A stretch of DNA of 64,000 nt from NCBI GenBank assembly GCA_044228435.1, contig JBGAUW010000005.1, positions 1 to 64,000 of the forward strand, given 5' to 3'. The notes beneath the pieces are model-generated. The model had not been told where the DNA came from. It saw only the letters and a program-made list of their open reading frames with translations, and did no database searches. Numbering within the stretch: position 1 is the stretch's first letter; the number at the start of each line of letters is the position of its first letter. Of the stretch, positions 9,119-17,504 are shown piece by piece. This DNA comes from Bog-950 sp044228435. Lineage in GTDB: Bacteria; Bacteroidota; Bacteroidia; Chitinophagales; LD1. A program made the position numbers and the translations under genes.

Positions 9119-9994
9119 ATGCACGCAAATAACACCAGTACGGTATTTAAATCAGGTGGCAGAAGTATACCAAGGCCGGACTATAAAATTTTGAAAGATG
9201 AGGCCAGCAATAACCACCTCATAACCAAAGGATATGTAGTGCTGGACATGTTGGATGACGAACAAGTGAAGTTTTTTAGAGCGCTATACGCCCGGTGGCA
9301 CTCTGCAGCGCCCAGCGAGTTTTATAAAAGCTATTTTAGTAATAATCTGGCTTATAAAAAAGAGGTAGAAGATGCCATTATAGAACATTGCTACCCCAAA
9401 ATAGAACAACACTTTTTTGATTTTGATGCCTTTGGGGCCATGTTTGTAGTTAAACCACAAGGCAATGCCGGCCACATTCCACCGCACCAGGATTGGAGCT
9501 TTGTAGATGAAACCAGGCATTGGAGCCTTAACATGTGGCTACCCATACAAGATGTTTCGGAAAGAAATGGCTCGATGCGGTTTTTAAGTGGCAGTCAATT
9601 TTTTTTAGAAACCATAAGAGGTGCTAAAACCCCGCAATTATACGACCACCTGGAAAGCGAAATTGAGGCAAACCTTCAGGATGTTCCTTTAAAAGCCGGG
9701 CAAGCTGTTTTTTTCTACCATGGTATTGTACACTGTTCGCATTATAACGAAAAAGAACAGGAGCGGGTTTGCCTGGGCCTTTCACTTTTACAAAAGGGAG
9801 CACCGGTTTATTTTCATCACCTTAAACAAGGTGAAACGTTTGCCGACAAATATGCCGTTAACACTACCTTTTTTATAAATTACTCCCCAACATCTGATAA
9901 TATACCGTCCGATGCACAACCTTTAGGTAAAGATATGCGCCCTTTTGCCAAACTTACAAAAGAGGAATTACTGGATAGAGTGCATAGTGTTTAA
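9119..9994 (+). CDS. PhyH-family Fe(II)/2-oxoglutarate dioxygenase (1 of 4)
   Basis: The 291-residue protein belongs to the phytanoyl-CoA dioxygenase superfamily. It has the metal motif HQD at 123-125 inside PPHQDWSFVDE, the strand LNMWLPIQDVSERNGSMRFLSGS, a distal His near 205 (IVHCSHYN) and an Arg near 216 suitable for 2-oxoglutarate binding. All three expected metal ligands (His, Asp, His) are present, so an active hydroxylase or oxidative tailoring enzyme is predicted. It stands 14 bp upstream of the Wzt-like ATPase gene. The substrate is unknown; bacterial relatives act on lipids, amino acids and natural products. Confidence 0.88.
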   Translation: MHANNTSTVFKSGGRSIPRPDYKILKDEASNNHLITKGYVVLDMLDDEQVKFFRALYARWHSAAPSEFYKSYFSNNLAYKKEVEDAIIEHCYPKIEQHFFDFDAFGAMFVVKPQGNAGHIPPHQDWSFVDETRHWSLNMWLPIQDVSERNGSMRFLSGSQFFLETIRGAKTPQLYDHLESEIEANLQDVPLKAGQAVFFYHGIVHCSHYNEKEQERVCLGLSLLQKGAPVYFHHLKQGETFADKYAVNTTFFINYSPTSDNIPSDAQPLGKDMRPFAKLTKEELLDRVHSV

Positions 9995-10008
9995 ATAAGC
10001 GTTTCCAA

Positions 10009-11145
10009 ATGAGCTGTCTGTTAGAATGTAGAGATATTGAAAAAAGTTATACGCTAAATGGCAAAGACGGAACGTTGCTAAAAGCGCTCGATAAAATTTC
10101 ATTTTCGCTTTATGAAGGTGACCGTTTAGGCCTGATAGGATTAAATGGATCGGGTAAATCTACCTTACTTAAAATTATAGCCGGTATAGTTAAACCCAGC
10201 AGCGGCACAGTTACGCTTTACAAAAAAGTTCAAAACTTGTCGGGTTTCGATTCCATGCTACACCCGGATATGACGGGCCGCGAAAACATAAAGTTTCAGT
10301 TAAAGTTTATGCATTTAAACGGCGTGGGTGCAAAAACGGCTATGGCGGAAATTATTGCATTTTCTGAGCTGGAGGCTTTTATAGATGAACCGGTAAAAAA
10401 CTACAGCTCGGGAATGATGCTAAGGCTTTCTTTTTCGATACTGAAGGTTATAAAGCCCGAAATTTTGCTTTTAGACGAAGTACTTTCGGCAGGCGATATG
10501 ATTTTTGGCAAAAAGCTCGATTTGCTTTTGAATGAATATTTCGATTCGGCCTCTGCAATAATAATGGCCAGCCACCAACTATCAGAAATAAGCATGTACT
10601 GCAACAAATGCATGGTGCTTAATAAAGGTAAAATAGAGTTTTGGGGCAGCGTGAGTGACGCGGTAAGTTTATATATACACAAGAACAAGCAAGCAGTTAA
10701 CAATGTGCTGGAAAATGAACTTGTACGGTTTGACGGTATTGAACTACTGGATAAAAAGGAATTTTTCTTATACTCCGAGCCTATCAGTTTCAACTTTGAA
10801 TACACTAAAAAAACCAGCACACCTACGGATATTGTTGTGTATGTAAACAGCGACTTTGAAAATGTGCTTACCGATTGCCCTTTGTACCACCAAAACTTTA
10901 ACAACGAGTATTCTAAACCGGGGCGGTACAAGGTAAGCGTAACTATACCAGCCCACCTGCTTAATAAGGGCACCTATTATATAAAAATGGTTTTTGGCGA
11001 TGGGGTTAACGATATACTTGTTTTAAACGAAATTCTATCAGTTGCAGTTAAACCCGATGCCTGGGAAGCTGAGAAATTATGGAACCTGAACCCTACACAT
11101 TTGGTACGACCGCAGTTTAAATGGAACATTAGCCAATTGACTTAA
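10009..11145 (+). CDS. wzt: polysaccharide ABC exporter ATPase with Wzt-type C-terminal domain
   Basis: The N-terminal ATPase domain has Walker A GLNGSGKST (44-52), the signature YSSGMMLRL (132-140) typical of Wzt/TagH ATPases, and Walker B ILLLDEV (152-158). Residues of about 240-378 form a beta-rich C-terminal domain resembling the carbohydrate-binding Wzt C domain, which in O9a-type systems reads the modified non-reducing end of the polymer before export. The matching permease is not adjacent: a Wzm-like gene is at 25556-26371. The presence of this domain argues that the exported molecule carries a terminal modification, and several modifying enzymes are nearby. Symbol given by family only. 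Confidence 0.85.
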   Translation: MSCLLECRDIEKSYTLNGKDGTLLKALDKISFSLYEGDRLGLIGLNGSGKSTLLKIIAGIVKPSSGTVTLYKKVQNLSGFDSMLHPDMTGRENIKFQLKFMHLNGVGAKTAMAEIIAFSELEAFIDEPVKNYSSGMMLRLSFSILKVIKPEILLLDEVLSAGDMIFGKKLDLLLNEYFDSASAIIMASHQLSEISMYCNKCMVLNKGKIEFWGSVSDAVSLYIHKNKQAVNNVLENELVRFDGIELLDKKEFFLYSEPISFNFEYTKKTSTPTDIVVYVNSDFENVLTDCPLYHQNFNNEYSKPGRYKVSVTIPAHLLNKGTYYIKMVFGDGVNDILVLNEILSVAVKPDAWEAEKLWNLNPTHLVRPQFKWNISQLT

Positions 11146-11146
11146 T

Positions 11147-11950
11147 ATGCAGGCAGCTATACAACTATACCATAGGGGCCGGCAAACAGTATTTTATTTT
11201 TTGCGGTATAGGCTGCACCTATCCCTCATTTTCGCTTTTTTACTTTACTACAATAATTTAAGAACCGGAACACCTATAAATTCCTCTTTTATAGTGTCGT
11301 TTACGTTATGGCACTTTGCCCTATTTTTATTCGACAGAATATACGACCGACAATTAGATCAACTTTCGCAGCCCGATGAGTTTATTCCGGATTCGCAGGC
11401 CAAGATGCTATATGGGGTGGTTGGCTTATGCCTGTTGGTTTCGCTTATATTTTGGCTTAAAAGTGGCGCTGCCTTTTATTATTGGTTGTTTTTATTGCCT
11501 GTTACTTTTTTGTATACCGTACCGGTTTTTAAGGGGTTGCGGGCAAAAAACATCTTCCTATTGAAAAATTTTTATTCTGCCGTTCTCATTTATGGGCTGC
11601 CACTTGCATTGCATAGCTTTTTGCTTAACAACAATCAGTTGCAAAGCATTAATTATTCCCCCATTGTTTCTTTAATGATTTACGTACTAATAGGCGAAAT
11701 TTTTTGGGATATACGCGATTGCAGTGTAGACAAGGCAAATAATATAGCCACATTACCCAACGTGCTGGGCTTGTGGCCAACCAAGTTAATTATGCTGGGG
11801 TTAATTTTAGCCGATGTAGTTAAATCGGGCTACCACATAAGCGAAAGTGGTATAATTTATATTCTCTTACTTTCGTTTACTAAAGAAAACACGGATAGGC
11901 TGATTTTTCATTTACCACCGCTAATAGCGCTTTTAAGATTTTGTTTATGA
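11147..11950 (+). CDS. UbiA-like prenyltransferase homologue (membrane, divergent)
   Basis: A 267-residue polytopic protein. The first UbiA motif is present in altered form as FDRIYDRQLD (62-71; the usual leading Asn is Phe) and the second is well preserved as DIRDCSVDKANNIATLPNVL (starting near 183), as in enzymes where this loop binds the Mg-diphosphate. FLYTVPVFKG between them fits the family. The altered first motif leaves activity uncertain. The gene begins 1 bp after the ABC ATPase and its stop overlaps the next start in ATGA, so it belongs to the same transcript. It is the second UbiA-like gene of this locus. Confidence 0.72.
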   Translation: MQAAIQLYHRGRQTVFYFLRYRLHLSLIFAFLLYYNNLRTGTPINSSFIVSFTLWHFALFLFDRIYDRQLDQLSQPDEFIPDSQAKMLYGVVGLCLLVSLIFWLKSGAAFYYWLFLLPVTFLYTVPVFKGLRAKNIFLLKNFYSAVLIYGLPLALHSFLLNNNQLQSINYSPIVSLMIYVLIGEIFWDIRDCSVDKANNIATLPNVLGLWPTKLIMLGLILADVVKSGYHISESGIIYILLLSFTKENTDRLIFHLPPLIALLRFCL

Positions 11951-12810
11951 GCACAACAACCGATTTATTTTCCTTTATAAGAGTTAAAAGTACCGGGGCT
12001 ATGCCAGATGGTGCTATGGATGAATTACTAAACGAAAAAATTACGGGCATACTAATTGAAGATTTTTTAACCGCATCTGAAGTGGCCCTGCTGGTAAACG
12101 GATTCAGAAACTTACCGGTGGAGGAAAAAACTGTTATAAACGATGGGTTTGTTTCTTATCCCTTAAGTTTTGCCCAGTTTACCCAGCAAAAAAACAGCGG
12201 TCAAATTACGGTGGAAGAGTATGTGACTATAGCGGAAAGGCTAAATGAAAAATTGATTAATTTTTTTGGCATAAACATTACCGATAAGCTATGTAGTTTT
12301 TTAAAACAGTTTAAACAATTGGAGCAGGTAACACCCATAATGCACAGCGAATTAAATAAACCGCTGGTACCATTAAATTTTCGTGAACTTTTTCCGGGGC
12401 AGGGCGAGTTAATTGCGCACTGCGAAAATCTGTTTTTTGAAGAGTTTCCGGGGTTCTTTAGCTGGCTGCAATTGATGAATATTAAAGATAATAAACTAAG
12501 CTATTTTATAACCCTGCAACAAGCCGAAGAAGGGGGCGAATTGTGCTGCTTTGATATTAATTGGGCCAATGTGAAAACAAGGCAATCGCCTACTTTATTG
12601 CAAGATAAACTACATAATAATATAGACCTGGAAGATGAAGCGCAGGTAAAGCATTTTTTAATTAAACCCAAAGCAGGCGACTTACTTTTGTTTGCCGGGG
12701 GCAACGTGTGGCATAGGGTAGAAAAGGTAAAAGGAAGTAAAAGCCGCATAACCCTGGGTGGTTTTGTAGCCGAAACAACTACGCCTGGCAAATATTATAT
12801 TTGGTCGTGA
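11947..12810 (+). CDS. WelO5-like Fe(II)/2OG oxygenase with an HxE metal motif
   Basis: I chose the ATG at 11947 (ATGA overlap) over a TTG six bases earlier; this gives 287 residues. The C-terminal half resembles, from memory, the cyanobacterial carrier-independent halogenase WelO5: LSYFITLQQAEEGGEL, then GDLLLFAGGNVWHRV, SRITLGGF and a terminal YYIWS. The metal triad reads His158-Cys-Glu160 (in LIAHCENLF), His256 (WHRV) and Arg267. In WelO5 the corresponding motif is HVG, where Gly opens a site for halide. Here a Glu restores a carboxylate, predicting hydroxylation or desaturation rather than halogenation. Neighbours are a UbiA-like gene and a PhyH gene 12 bp downstream. Confidence 0.75.
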   Translation: MSTTTDLFSFIRVKSTGAMPDGAMDELLNEKITGILIEDFLTASEVALLVNGFRNLPVEEKTVINDGFVSYPLSFAQFTQQKNSGQITVEEYVTIAERLNEKLINFFGINITDKLCSFLKQFKQLEQVTPIMHSELNKPLVPLNFRELFPGQGELIAHCENLFFEEFPGFFSWLQLMNIKDNKLSYFITLQQAEEGGELCCFDINWANVKTRQSPTLLQDKLHNNIDLEDEAQVKHFLIKPKAGDLLLFAGGNVWHRVEKVKGSKSRITLGGFVAETTTPGKYYIWS

Positions 12811-12822
12811 TAAAACTTGAGG

Positions 12823-13653
12823 ATGGAGCGCGATATATTACTTAACGGCGAGCTAAATACTGAGCTAAAACACAAGGGGTTTGTAAAGCTTAACGCAATT
12901 GATGCGGGTGAGCTGATGAAAGCCTACAAAGAAATTTCGGTTGCCAATACCGCGCAATTAAATGGGCATCAAAACAAAGTAGTAGACGTTTCTTACCACA
13001 GCACTTTTTTTGAAGATAACAGGGCCTACAAACAACTGGTTTTTGATGTGGTAGGCACGCTATTAGCGCCGCTGCTTAAAAGCTATTTTAACGGATATAA
13101 AATTATTCAGGCCAATATTTTTAGTAAGCCCACCGGCTCGGGATACGTTTGCCCACATCAAAATCTTACCACTGTAGATGAAACGAAGTTTACTTCTGTT
13201 TCCATTTGGATTCCGCTGCAACCAACCAACATCTCCAACGGAACCTTATTTTTTGCCCCCGGTAGCAATAAAAAATTTTCAAAGTTCCGCAACTTCAATA
13301 TCGACTGGGAGCCACTAAGAACATTTGCACGGCTGGAAGATTATGGCATGGTAGGCGTGGATATGAATGTGGGCGATGTGCTGATATTTGATGATAGTAT
13401 AATTCATGCCTCGCCGGTAAACGAATCGGGTGCTGATAGAATCGTTTTCCATTGCCTGGCAATACCGCAGGAAGCCAGCGCTATTTACTGTAAAAAAAAC
13501 GAAGCCAATATTGATGTAATTGAGGTGCCCGATAATTTTTGGCAATTCTTTACACCGGGCAACCCGGAACCAGTAGGCCCGGTTATAAGAAGTGAAAAGC
13601 TGGTTATAGAAAAATATACGCCCTCATCTATACTACATGAGCTTAGTCGCTGA
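12823..13653 (+). CDS. PhyH-family oxygenase homologue with HQN in place of HQD (2 of 4)
   Basis: The ATG at 12823 is preferred to a TTG two codons upstream (276 residues). It aligns along its length with the other PhyH proteins here: VCPHQNLTTVDE (110-121), VSIWIPLQPTNISNGTLFFA, GDVLIFDDSIIHASPVN with distal His195, and Arg206. The metal motif is His112-Gln-Asn114; codon AAT replaces the Asp seen in the three paralogues. Loss of the carboxylate ligand may abolish activity, turn the protein into a partner of another oxygenase, or give a His/Asn site. The stop overlaps the next gene by 17 bp. Confidence 0.82.
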   Translation: MERDILLNGELNTELKHKGFVKLNAIDAGELMKAYKEISVANTAQLNGHQNKVVDVSYHSTFFEDNRAYKQLVFDVVGTLLAPLLKSYFNGYKIIQANIFSKPTGSGYVCPHQNLTTVDETKFTSVSIWIPLQPTNISNGTLFFAPGSNKKFSKFRNFNIDWEPLRTFARLEDYGMVGVDMNVGDVLIFDDSIIHASPVNESGADRIVFHCLAIPQEASAIYCKKNEANIDVIEVPDNFWQFFTPGNPEPVGPVIRSEKLVIEKYTPSSILHELSR

Positions 13654-15253
13654 TTGTTTAAACCTGTTTAAAAAATTGCAAAGCCGGTTGGCCGCCGATG
13701 CCGACTGCAACCAGATGTATACATGGTTCCACAGGGGGCTTGCAGTAGTTTATTTATTCGCTTTTGTTCCGCTTTTTTTTCAAATAGATGCACTTATAGG
13801 GCATAACGGGCTTTTACCGGCCAATACCTTGTTGCATACATCTTATAACCATCAGGGAGTTGTGGCCTCCTTCATCCAGTTCCCATCTCTATTCCATTTC
13901 TACCCATCTGATTATACCCTTTTTGCTTTACTAATTTTGGGTTGCGCCGGTGCGCTCTTAGTGTTGTTCGAGGTACACATATTTGCCGGCTCTATAATGG
14001 CATGGGTGGCCTTTCTTTCTATAACTACTATTGGCGGCGATTTTTTTATAATAATTATCGATCTGTTTTTAGCAGAGGTGGGCTTTCTGGCCATTTTTTC
14101 GACTTACTTTTTACGTTATCACGGTGCTATACCTACGCTGCTAGATTTTGTTTTTCGCCTGCTAAACTTCAGGCTTTGGTTTTGCATGGGGGTTAATAAA
14201 TTTTACTTACCCAAAGAGGTATGGCGCAACTTTACTTTTTTCAACTATTTTTTTCAGGCCCAGCCAATGCCAACTCCTATGGCATACTATTTTCATTATT
14301 TGCCGGCCTATACAAAATGGATAGCAGAAATTTTTCTTCTTATAGGCGAGGTTATAGTTCCTTTTTTTGTTTTTGGTGGCCGCAGGCTACGGCTTTTAGC
14401 CTTTGCAACTTTCTTTATTATATCGGCATTAATTGAGCTTACCGGCAATTACGGTTTTTTTAATGTGCTATCGGTAGTAGTAGCTTTTACCCTGTTAAAA
14501 CGTGGCGATATACCTTTTTTAAAAACCAATTTATTACCACCTGTTGCTATTCGCATTCCACAGGGCATTAAGGTTATAATGGCGGTGCTTGTTGCCTTTC
14601 AATTAATGTATTGTGTAAGCGTTTTCGACACCAAACCATACTCTCCGCAAAACCATTTCAACTATGTTTTTAATAATTTAAAACCGACAAATCAAGCGCT
14701 GAACAAGATAATTGAGCCTTTGCGCTGGGTAGGTTATTGGAGACTTTGCAACCCTTACGGAGTATTTAAGGGCATACCGCACTATCACGGCGAACTGAGG
14801 TTTAGCGGCAGCGCCGATAGTACTAACTGGGCTTACTACCGGTTTAAATTTGTGCCGTCAACTTTAAACAAAAGCCTGGCCTATTTTGCGCCGACGTATC
14901 CGCGCTTAGATCATTTAATGTTTTATGAAACGTTAAGTGATGGGTCGTATAAGCATAACCCCTTAAATCCATACGCCATATTGCAAAAACCCTGGATGTG
15001 CACTTTTATAAATAAACTACTAACTAACGATAGCGATGTTTTAAAGTTGCTGGCGGCAAACCCGTTTCAGAATAAAGCAGCACCTGTTTACATTAAAGCC
15101 GAGGCTTACAGGCTGCAATTTGCCCCTTTGGGCAGCGGCCATGTTTGGCAAGAAACCGCAACAGGTATAAGTAAGGTATATACTGCAGCCTCGGCAGATA
15201 CTTGCAGCACTACCATAATTACAGGTAAAGAAGCTATGAGTATAATATTTTAA
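13637..15253 (+). CDS. lipase maturation factor (LMF)-like membrane protein
   Basis: The 538-residue protein follows the LMF1 family layout. Membrane helices come first, with an early HRGLAVVYL. Next is the hallmark stretch PMPTPMAYYFHYLP, and then IELTGNYGFFNVLSVVVAFT (about 265-290), matching the LMF TGNYNFFNLLT element. The soluble C-terminal part has NPYGVF, TNWAYYRFKF, YPRLDHLMFYETL and LLAANPF as in LMF proteins. Vertebrate LMF1 helps dimeric lipases fold in the ER; the bacterial role is unknown, perhaps folding or modification of exported proteins or lipids. The length is close to human LMF1. HTTM / vitamin-K-carboxylase-like proteins are an alternative family, less likely given the GNYGFFN element. 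Confidence 0.75.
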   Translation: MSLVADCLNLFKKLQSRLAADADCNQMYTWFHRGLAVVYLFAFVPLFFQIDALIGHNGLLPANTLLHTSYNHQGVVASFIQFPSLFHFYPSDYTLFALLILGCAGALLVLFEVHIFAGSIMAWVAFLSITTIGGDFFIIIIDLFLAEVGFLAIFSTYFLRYHGAIPTLLDFVFRLLNFRLWFCMGVNKFYLPKEVWRNFTFFNYFFQAQPMPTPMAYYFHYLPAYTKWIAEIFLLIGEVIVPFFVFGGRRLRLLAFATFFIISALIELTGNYGFFNVLSVVVAFTLLKRGDIPFLKTNLLPPVAIRIPQGIKVIMAVLVAFQLMYCVSVFDTKPYSPQNHFNYVFNNLKPTNQALNKIIEPLRWVGYWRLCNPYGVFKGIPHYHGELRFSGSADSTNWAYYRFKFVPSTLNKSLAYFAPTYPRLDHLMFYETLSDGSYKHNPLNPYAILQKPWMCTFINKLLTNDSDVLKLLAANPFQNKAAPVYIKAEAYRLQFAPLGSGHVWQETATGISKVYTAASADTCSTTIITGKEAMSIIF

Positions 15254-15259
15254 CCACGT

Positions 15260-16228
15260 TTAGTATTTGAACTCGTGCAATAATTCTCCGTTTACGGCCG
15301 AAAAAATTTTGGCTCCGCCTCCTTCGCTGCCGGCTAATATTTTTGTTCCGTCGGGAGAAAAATGAATTGTATTAACCCTGGTACTGAACGCAGCAATCTT
15401 GAGCAAAACATTAGAGAGCGTAGTATCGAAAATATAAATAGACCCTGAGGATGTAGATGCCGCAATAACTTTATCGGCCGCGCCAAACGTAGCTACAAAT
15501 GCCTGTCCATCCAACGGGGCAGACTTGTAAATCAATTTTTCTGTATAGCGGTCAAAAACGCGCACAACACTATCGGCCGATGCTGTAACCACCAGTTTTT
15601 TGCTGTGGGCGGGCATTATACAATAAGCAGGCCGGGTATGGCCATTATATTGGTGCAATATGGCACCCGAGGCTACACTTACCTCAAACCCTTTAAGTGC
15701 AGAAGAAATAAGCAACGCGCTATCCGGTTCTATGTAATACAAAAAATAGGCCCCTTCTTTTTCCAGTGTTATCTCCTGCTTGATGTTTTTTGGTATGTTA
15801 AACAAAATCACTTTACCACCCAGCCCGCATGCTGCAATGGTGTTATAACCGTATACACTGGTAAAAGCGTGAAGATTAAAATTGTAGGATTTTACAGGCA
15901 ACAGATTATCTGCCTGCCATATCTTTAACAACTTATCCTTACCGCCGGTAACTATAAATTTATCATTCAATGAAAAAAAGCTGGAGGTAGCATTTCCTTC
16001 ATGGGCATCTACCTGGCCTAAAACACCAAAAGTATCATCGGTAACGTACAACTTTCCTCTATCGGTGCTTAGCGCTATTTTACTGCCATTACTGTTATAA
16101 AAAGCAGCATGTATACCCTGCGGTTTAGCGGCTGAACTGGTGTTGTTATTTTGATTAGTTTTGTTTCTATAGCAGCTAAAGTTGAGCAGAGCAATAAGAA
16201 TAATAATATTTATACTGGGTTTTACCAT
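15260..16228 (-). CDS. WD40-repeat lipoprotein
   Basis: I place the start at the ATG at 16228, not the longer frame reaching 16348, because it gives a clean lipoprotein signal, MVKPSINIIILIALLNFSC, with the lipobox Cys at residue 19. The rest (about 300 residues) is WD40 beta-propeller repeats such as FFSLNDKFIVTGGKDKLLKIW and VVTASADSVVRVFD. It is probably anchored in the outer or inner membrane facing the periplasm and acts as a scaffold. Its 5' end overlaps, head to head, the 5' end of the FGE-like lipoprotein gene on the other strand by 47 bp. Confidence 0.8.
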   Translation of the reverse strand: MVKPSINIIILIALLNFSCYRNKTNQNNNTSSAAKPQGIHAAFYNSNGSKIALSTDRGKLYVTDDTFGVLGQVDAHEGNATSSFFSLNDKFIVTGGKDKLLKIWQADNLLPVKSYNFNLHAFTSVYGYNTIAACGLGGKVILFNIPKNIKQEITLEKEGAYFLYYIEPDSALLISSALKGFEVSVASGAILHQYNGHTRPAYCIMPAHSKKLVVTASADSVVRVFDRYTEKLIYKSAPLDGQAFVATFGAADKVIAASTSSGSIYIFDTTLSNVLLKIAAFSTRVNTIHFSPDGTKILAGSEGGGAKIFSAVNGELLHEFKY

Positions 16229-17087
16229 TGTGTTTTCTTGCAAAAATGTAAGTAAGCAGGGCAGTACGGCAACTGCTGCCAGCAAAAATGTGCCTGTCAA
16301 AGATACTACTATAAGCAATATTGCTTTGGTTTTTGTTCCTAAAGGCACTTACAAAAGTGGCTTATATTCCAATCAGGATACTATAAACTACGATTTTTTT
16401 ATAGGCAAATACGAAATTACAAATCTTCAGTTTGTTACTTTTTTAAAAACAGCCCTTGCTAAGGGTATTATTTGGGCCGATACGAATGCTTTTTACTGCA
16501 ACTATGCAGGCGACGATTTGGTTGCCCCCGGCATTTACCGGGTAAAAACTTATGATAACAGAATAGCCTATAAAAACGGTCATGTTGTTTTTGATACTAT
16601 ATACGGTAACCACCCGGCAACTGCTGTAACGTGGTATGGTGCTATGTGCTTTTGCAACTTATACGGATTTAATATGCCCAGCGAAAGAGAGTGGGAGAAA
16701 GCAGCCAGAGGAAATAACGACTATTGGTTTCCGTGGGGGAACGCGATAGACAGCAGCTATGCCAATTACTATTTAAGTAATGACCCTTTTGAGACCGGTA
16801 CTACACCGGTAGGCTATTACAACGGCGAAAAACACGATGGCTTTCAAACACATAATGCAGTAAGCGCTTACGGCTGTTACGATATGGCAGGCAATGCGTG
16901 GGAGTGGACAAGAGACTATTGGTCGCACAAGGTGCCCTACCATACCGGCAAAGGTGGCGGGTATCATTACCATACCCCTGCTTTTTTGCAGGTATATTAT
17001 GTTAGCTGCTATGGCCCATCAACATCTCCGGAACTGGATATGAATGATATAGCCGACGGATTTAGAGTAATTTACAGAAACCCATAG
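16182..17087 (+). CDS. FGE/SUMF1-fold lipoprotein lacking the catalytic cysteines
   Basis: No ATG exists upstream of the domain in this frame. The most plausible start is the TTG at 16182, which gives a lipoprotein signal ending IVFSC (Cys20). The body is a formylglycine-generating-enzyme sulfatase-modifying-factor domain: VFVPKGTYKSG, KYEITNLQFVTFLK, MPSEREWEKAARG, YDMAGNAWEWTRDYW, GGGYHYH, DIADGFRVI. In true FGE two Cys follow the GG(S)Y motif; here the equivalent positions read Tyr and Phe, so formylglycine formation is unlikely. The fold is reused in GldK and other Bacteroidota surface proteins. An FKBP-like lipoprotein gene follows 3 bp downstream. Confidence 0.8.
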   Translation: MSRAIRIIIFILGFTIVFSCKNVSKQGSTATAASKNVPVKDTTISNIALVFVPKGTYKSGLYSNQDTINYDFFIGKYEITNLQFVTFLKTALAKGIIWADTNAFYCNYAGDDLVAPGIYRVKTYDNRIAYKNGHVVFDTIYGNHPATAVTWYGAMCFCNLYGFNMPSEREWEKAARGNNDYWFPWGNAIDSSYANYYLSNDPFETGTTPVGYYNGEKHDGFQTHNAVSAYGCYDMAGNAWEWTRDYWSHKVPYHTGKGGGYHYHTPAFLQVYYVSCYGPSTSPELDMNDIADGFRVIYRNP

Positions 17088-17090
17088 CTT

Positions 17091-17504
17091 ATGAAATACA
17101 CCTGGCTTTTTGTGGTTTTGTTAGTTGGTTGTAAGCCTAACCATTTGCCCAGGTTAGCGCCAACTATTACAAGTGGCGATACTGTTTTACTTGATTTTAA
17201 GCTATCGCACCAGGGCAATTTAAAGTTTGATGGATCGGACCATGCCAATCACCAGGATAAGCAAAGAGCCAATTACCCGTTGCGGGTGGTTGCCGGGCGA
17301 AAAGATGTTATTAATGGTTTTGATGAGGTATTGCTATCAGGGTTACGCAGCGGCGATTCGTTAACTGTTTCTATACCCCCCAATAAAGCTTTTGGTATTG
17401 GCGGAGTGCCAGCAATTATATTACCTAATGAAACTATCTTGTTAGATTTGAAGATTATAAAAGTAAACAAATACCATGCTAACCCCGCTACTGAAACCAG
17501 GTAA
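17091..17504 (+). CDS. FKBP-type peptidyl-prolyl isomerase-like lipoprotein
   Basis: The 137-residue protein begins with a lipoprotein signal (LFVVLLVGC, Cys14). Its C-terminal half carries the FKBP pattern: DVINGFDEVLLSGLRSGDSL, IPPNKAFGIGG, IILPNETILLDLKIIKV. The insertion before this (NLKFDGSDHANHQDKQRANY) replaces the usual FKBP flap sequence, so activity is not assured. A periplasmic or surface folding role next to the FGE-fold and WD40 lipoproteins is plausible. It overlaps the following PhyH gene by 29 bp. Confidence 0.75.
   Translation: MKYTWLFVVLLVGCKPNHLPRLAPTITSGDTVLLDFKLSHQGNLKFDGSDHANHQDKQRANYPLRVVAGRKDVINGFDEVLLSGLRSGDSLTVSIPPNKAFGIGGVPAIILPNETILLDLKIIKVNKYHANPATETR

Noticed and set aside
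10401..10973. Minus-strand open frame of 190 codons inside the ABC ATPase gene
   Set aside because: Low-complexity Ser-rich translation opposite a well-supported coding region; no homology seen.
16229..16348. Upstream extension of the WD40 lipoprotein to 16348
   Set aside because: It would bury the lipoprotein signal 40 residues inside the protein and overlap the FGE-fold gene much more.
16182..17087. Formylglycine-generating enzyme / sulfatase activator function
   Set aside because: Catalytic Cys positions are Tyr and Phe, and no sulfatase gene is in the window.
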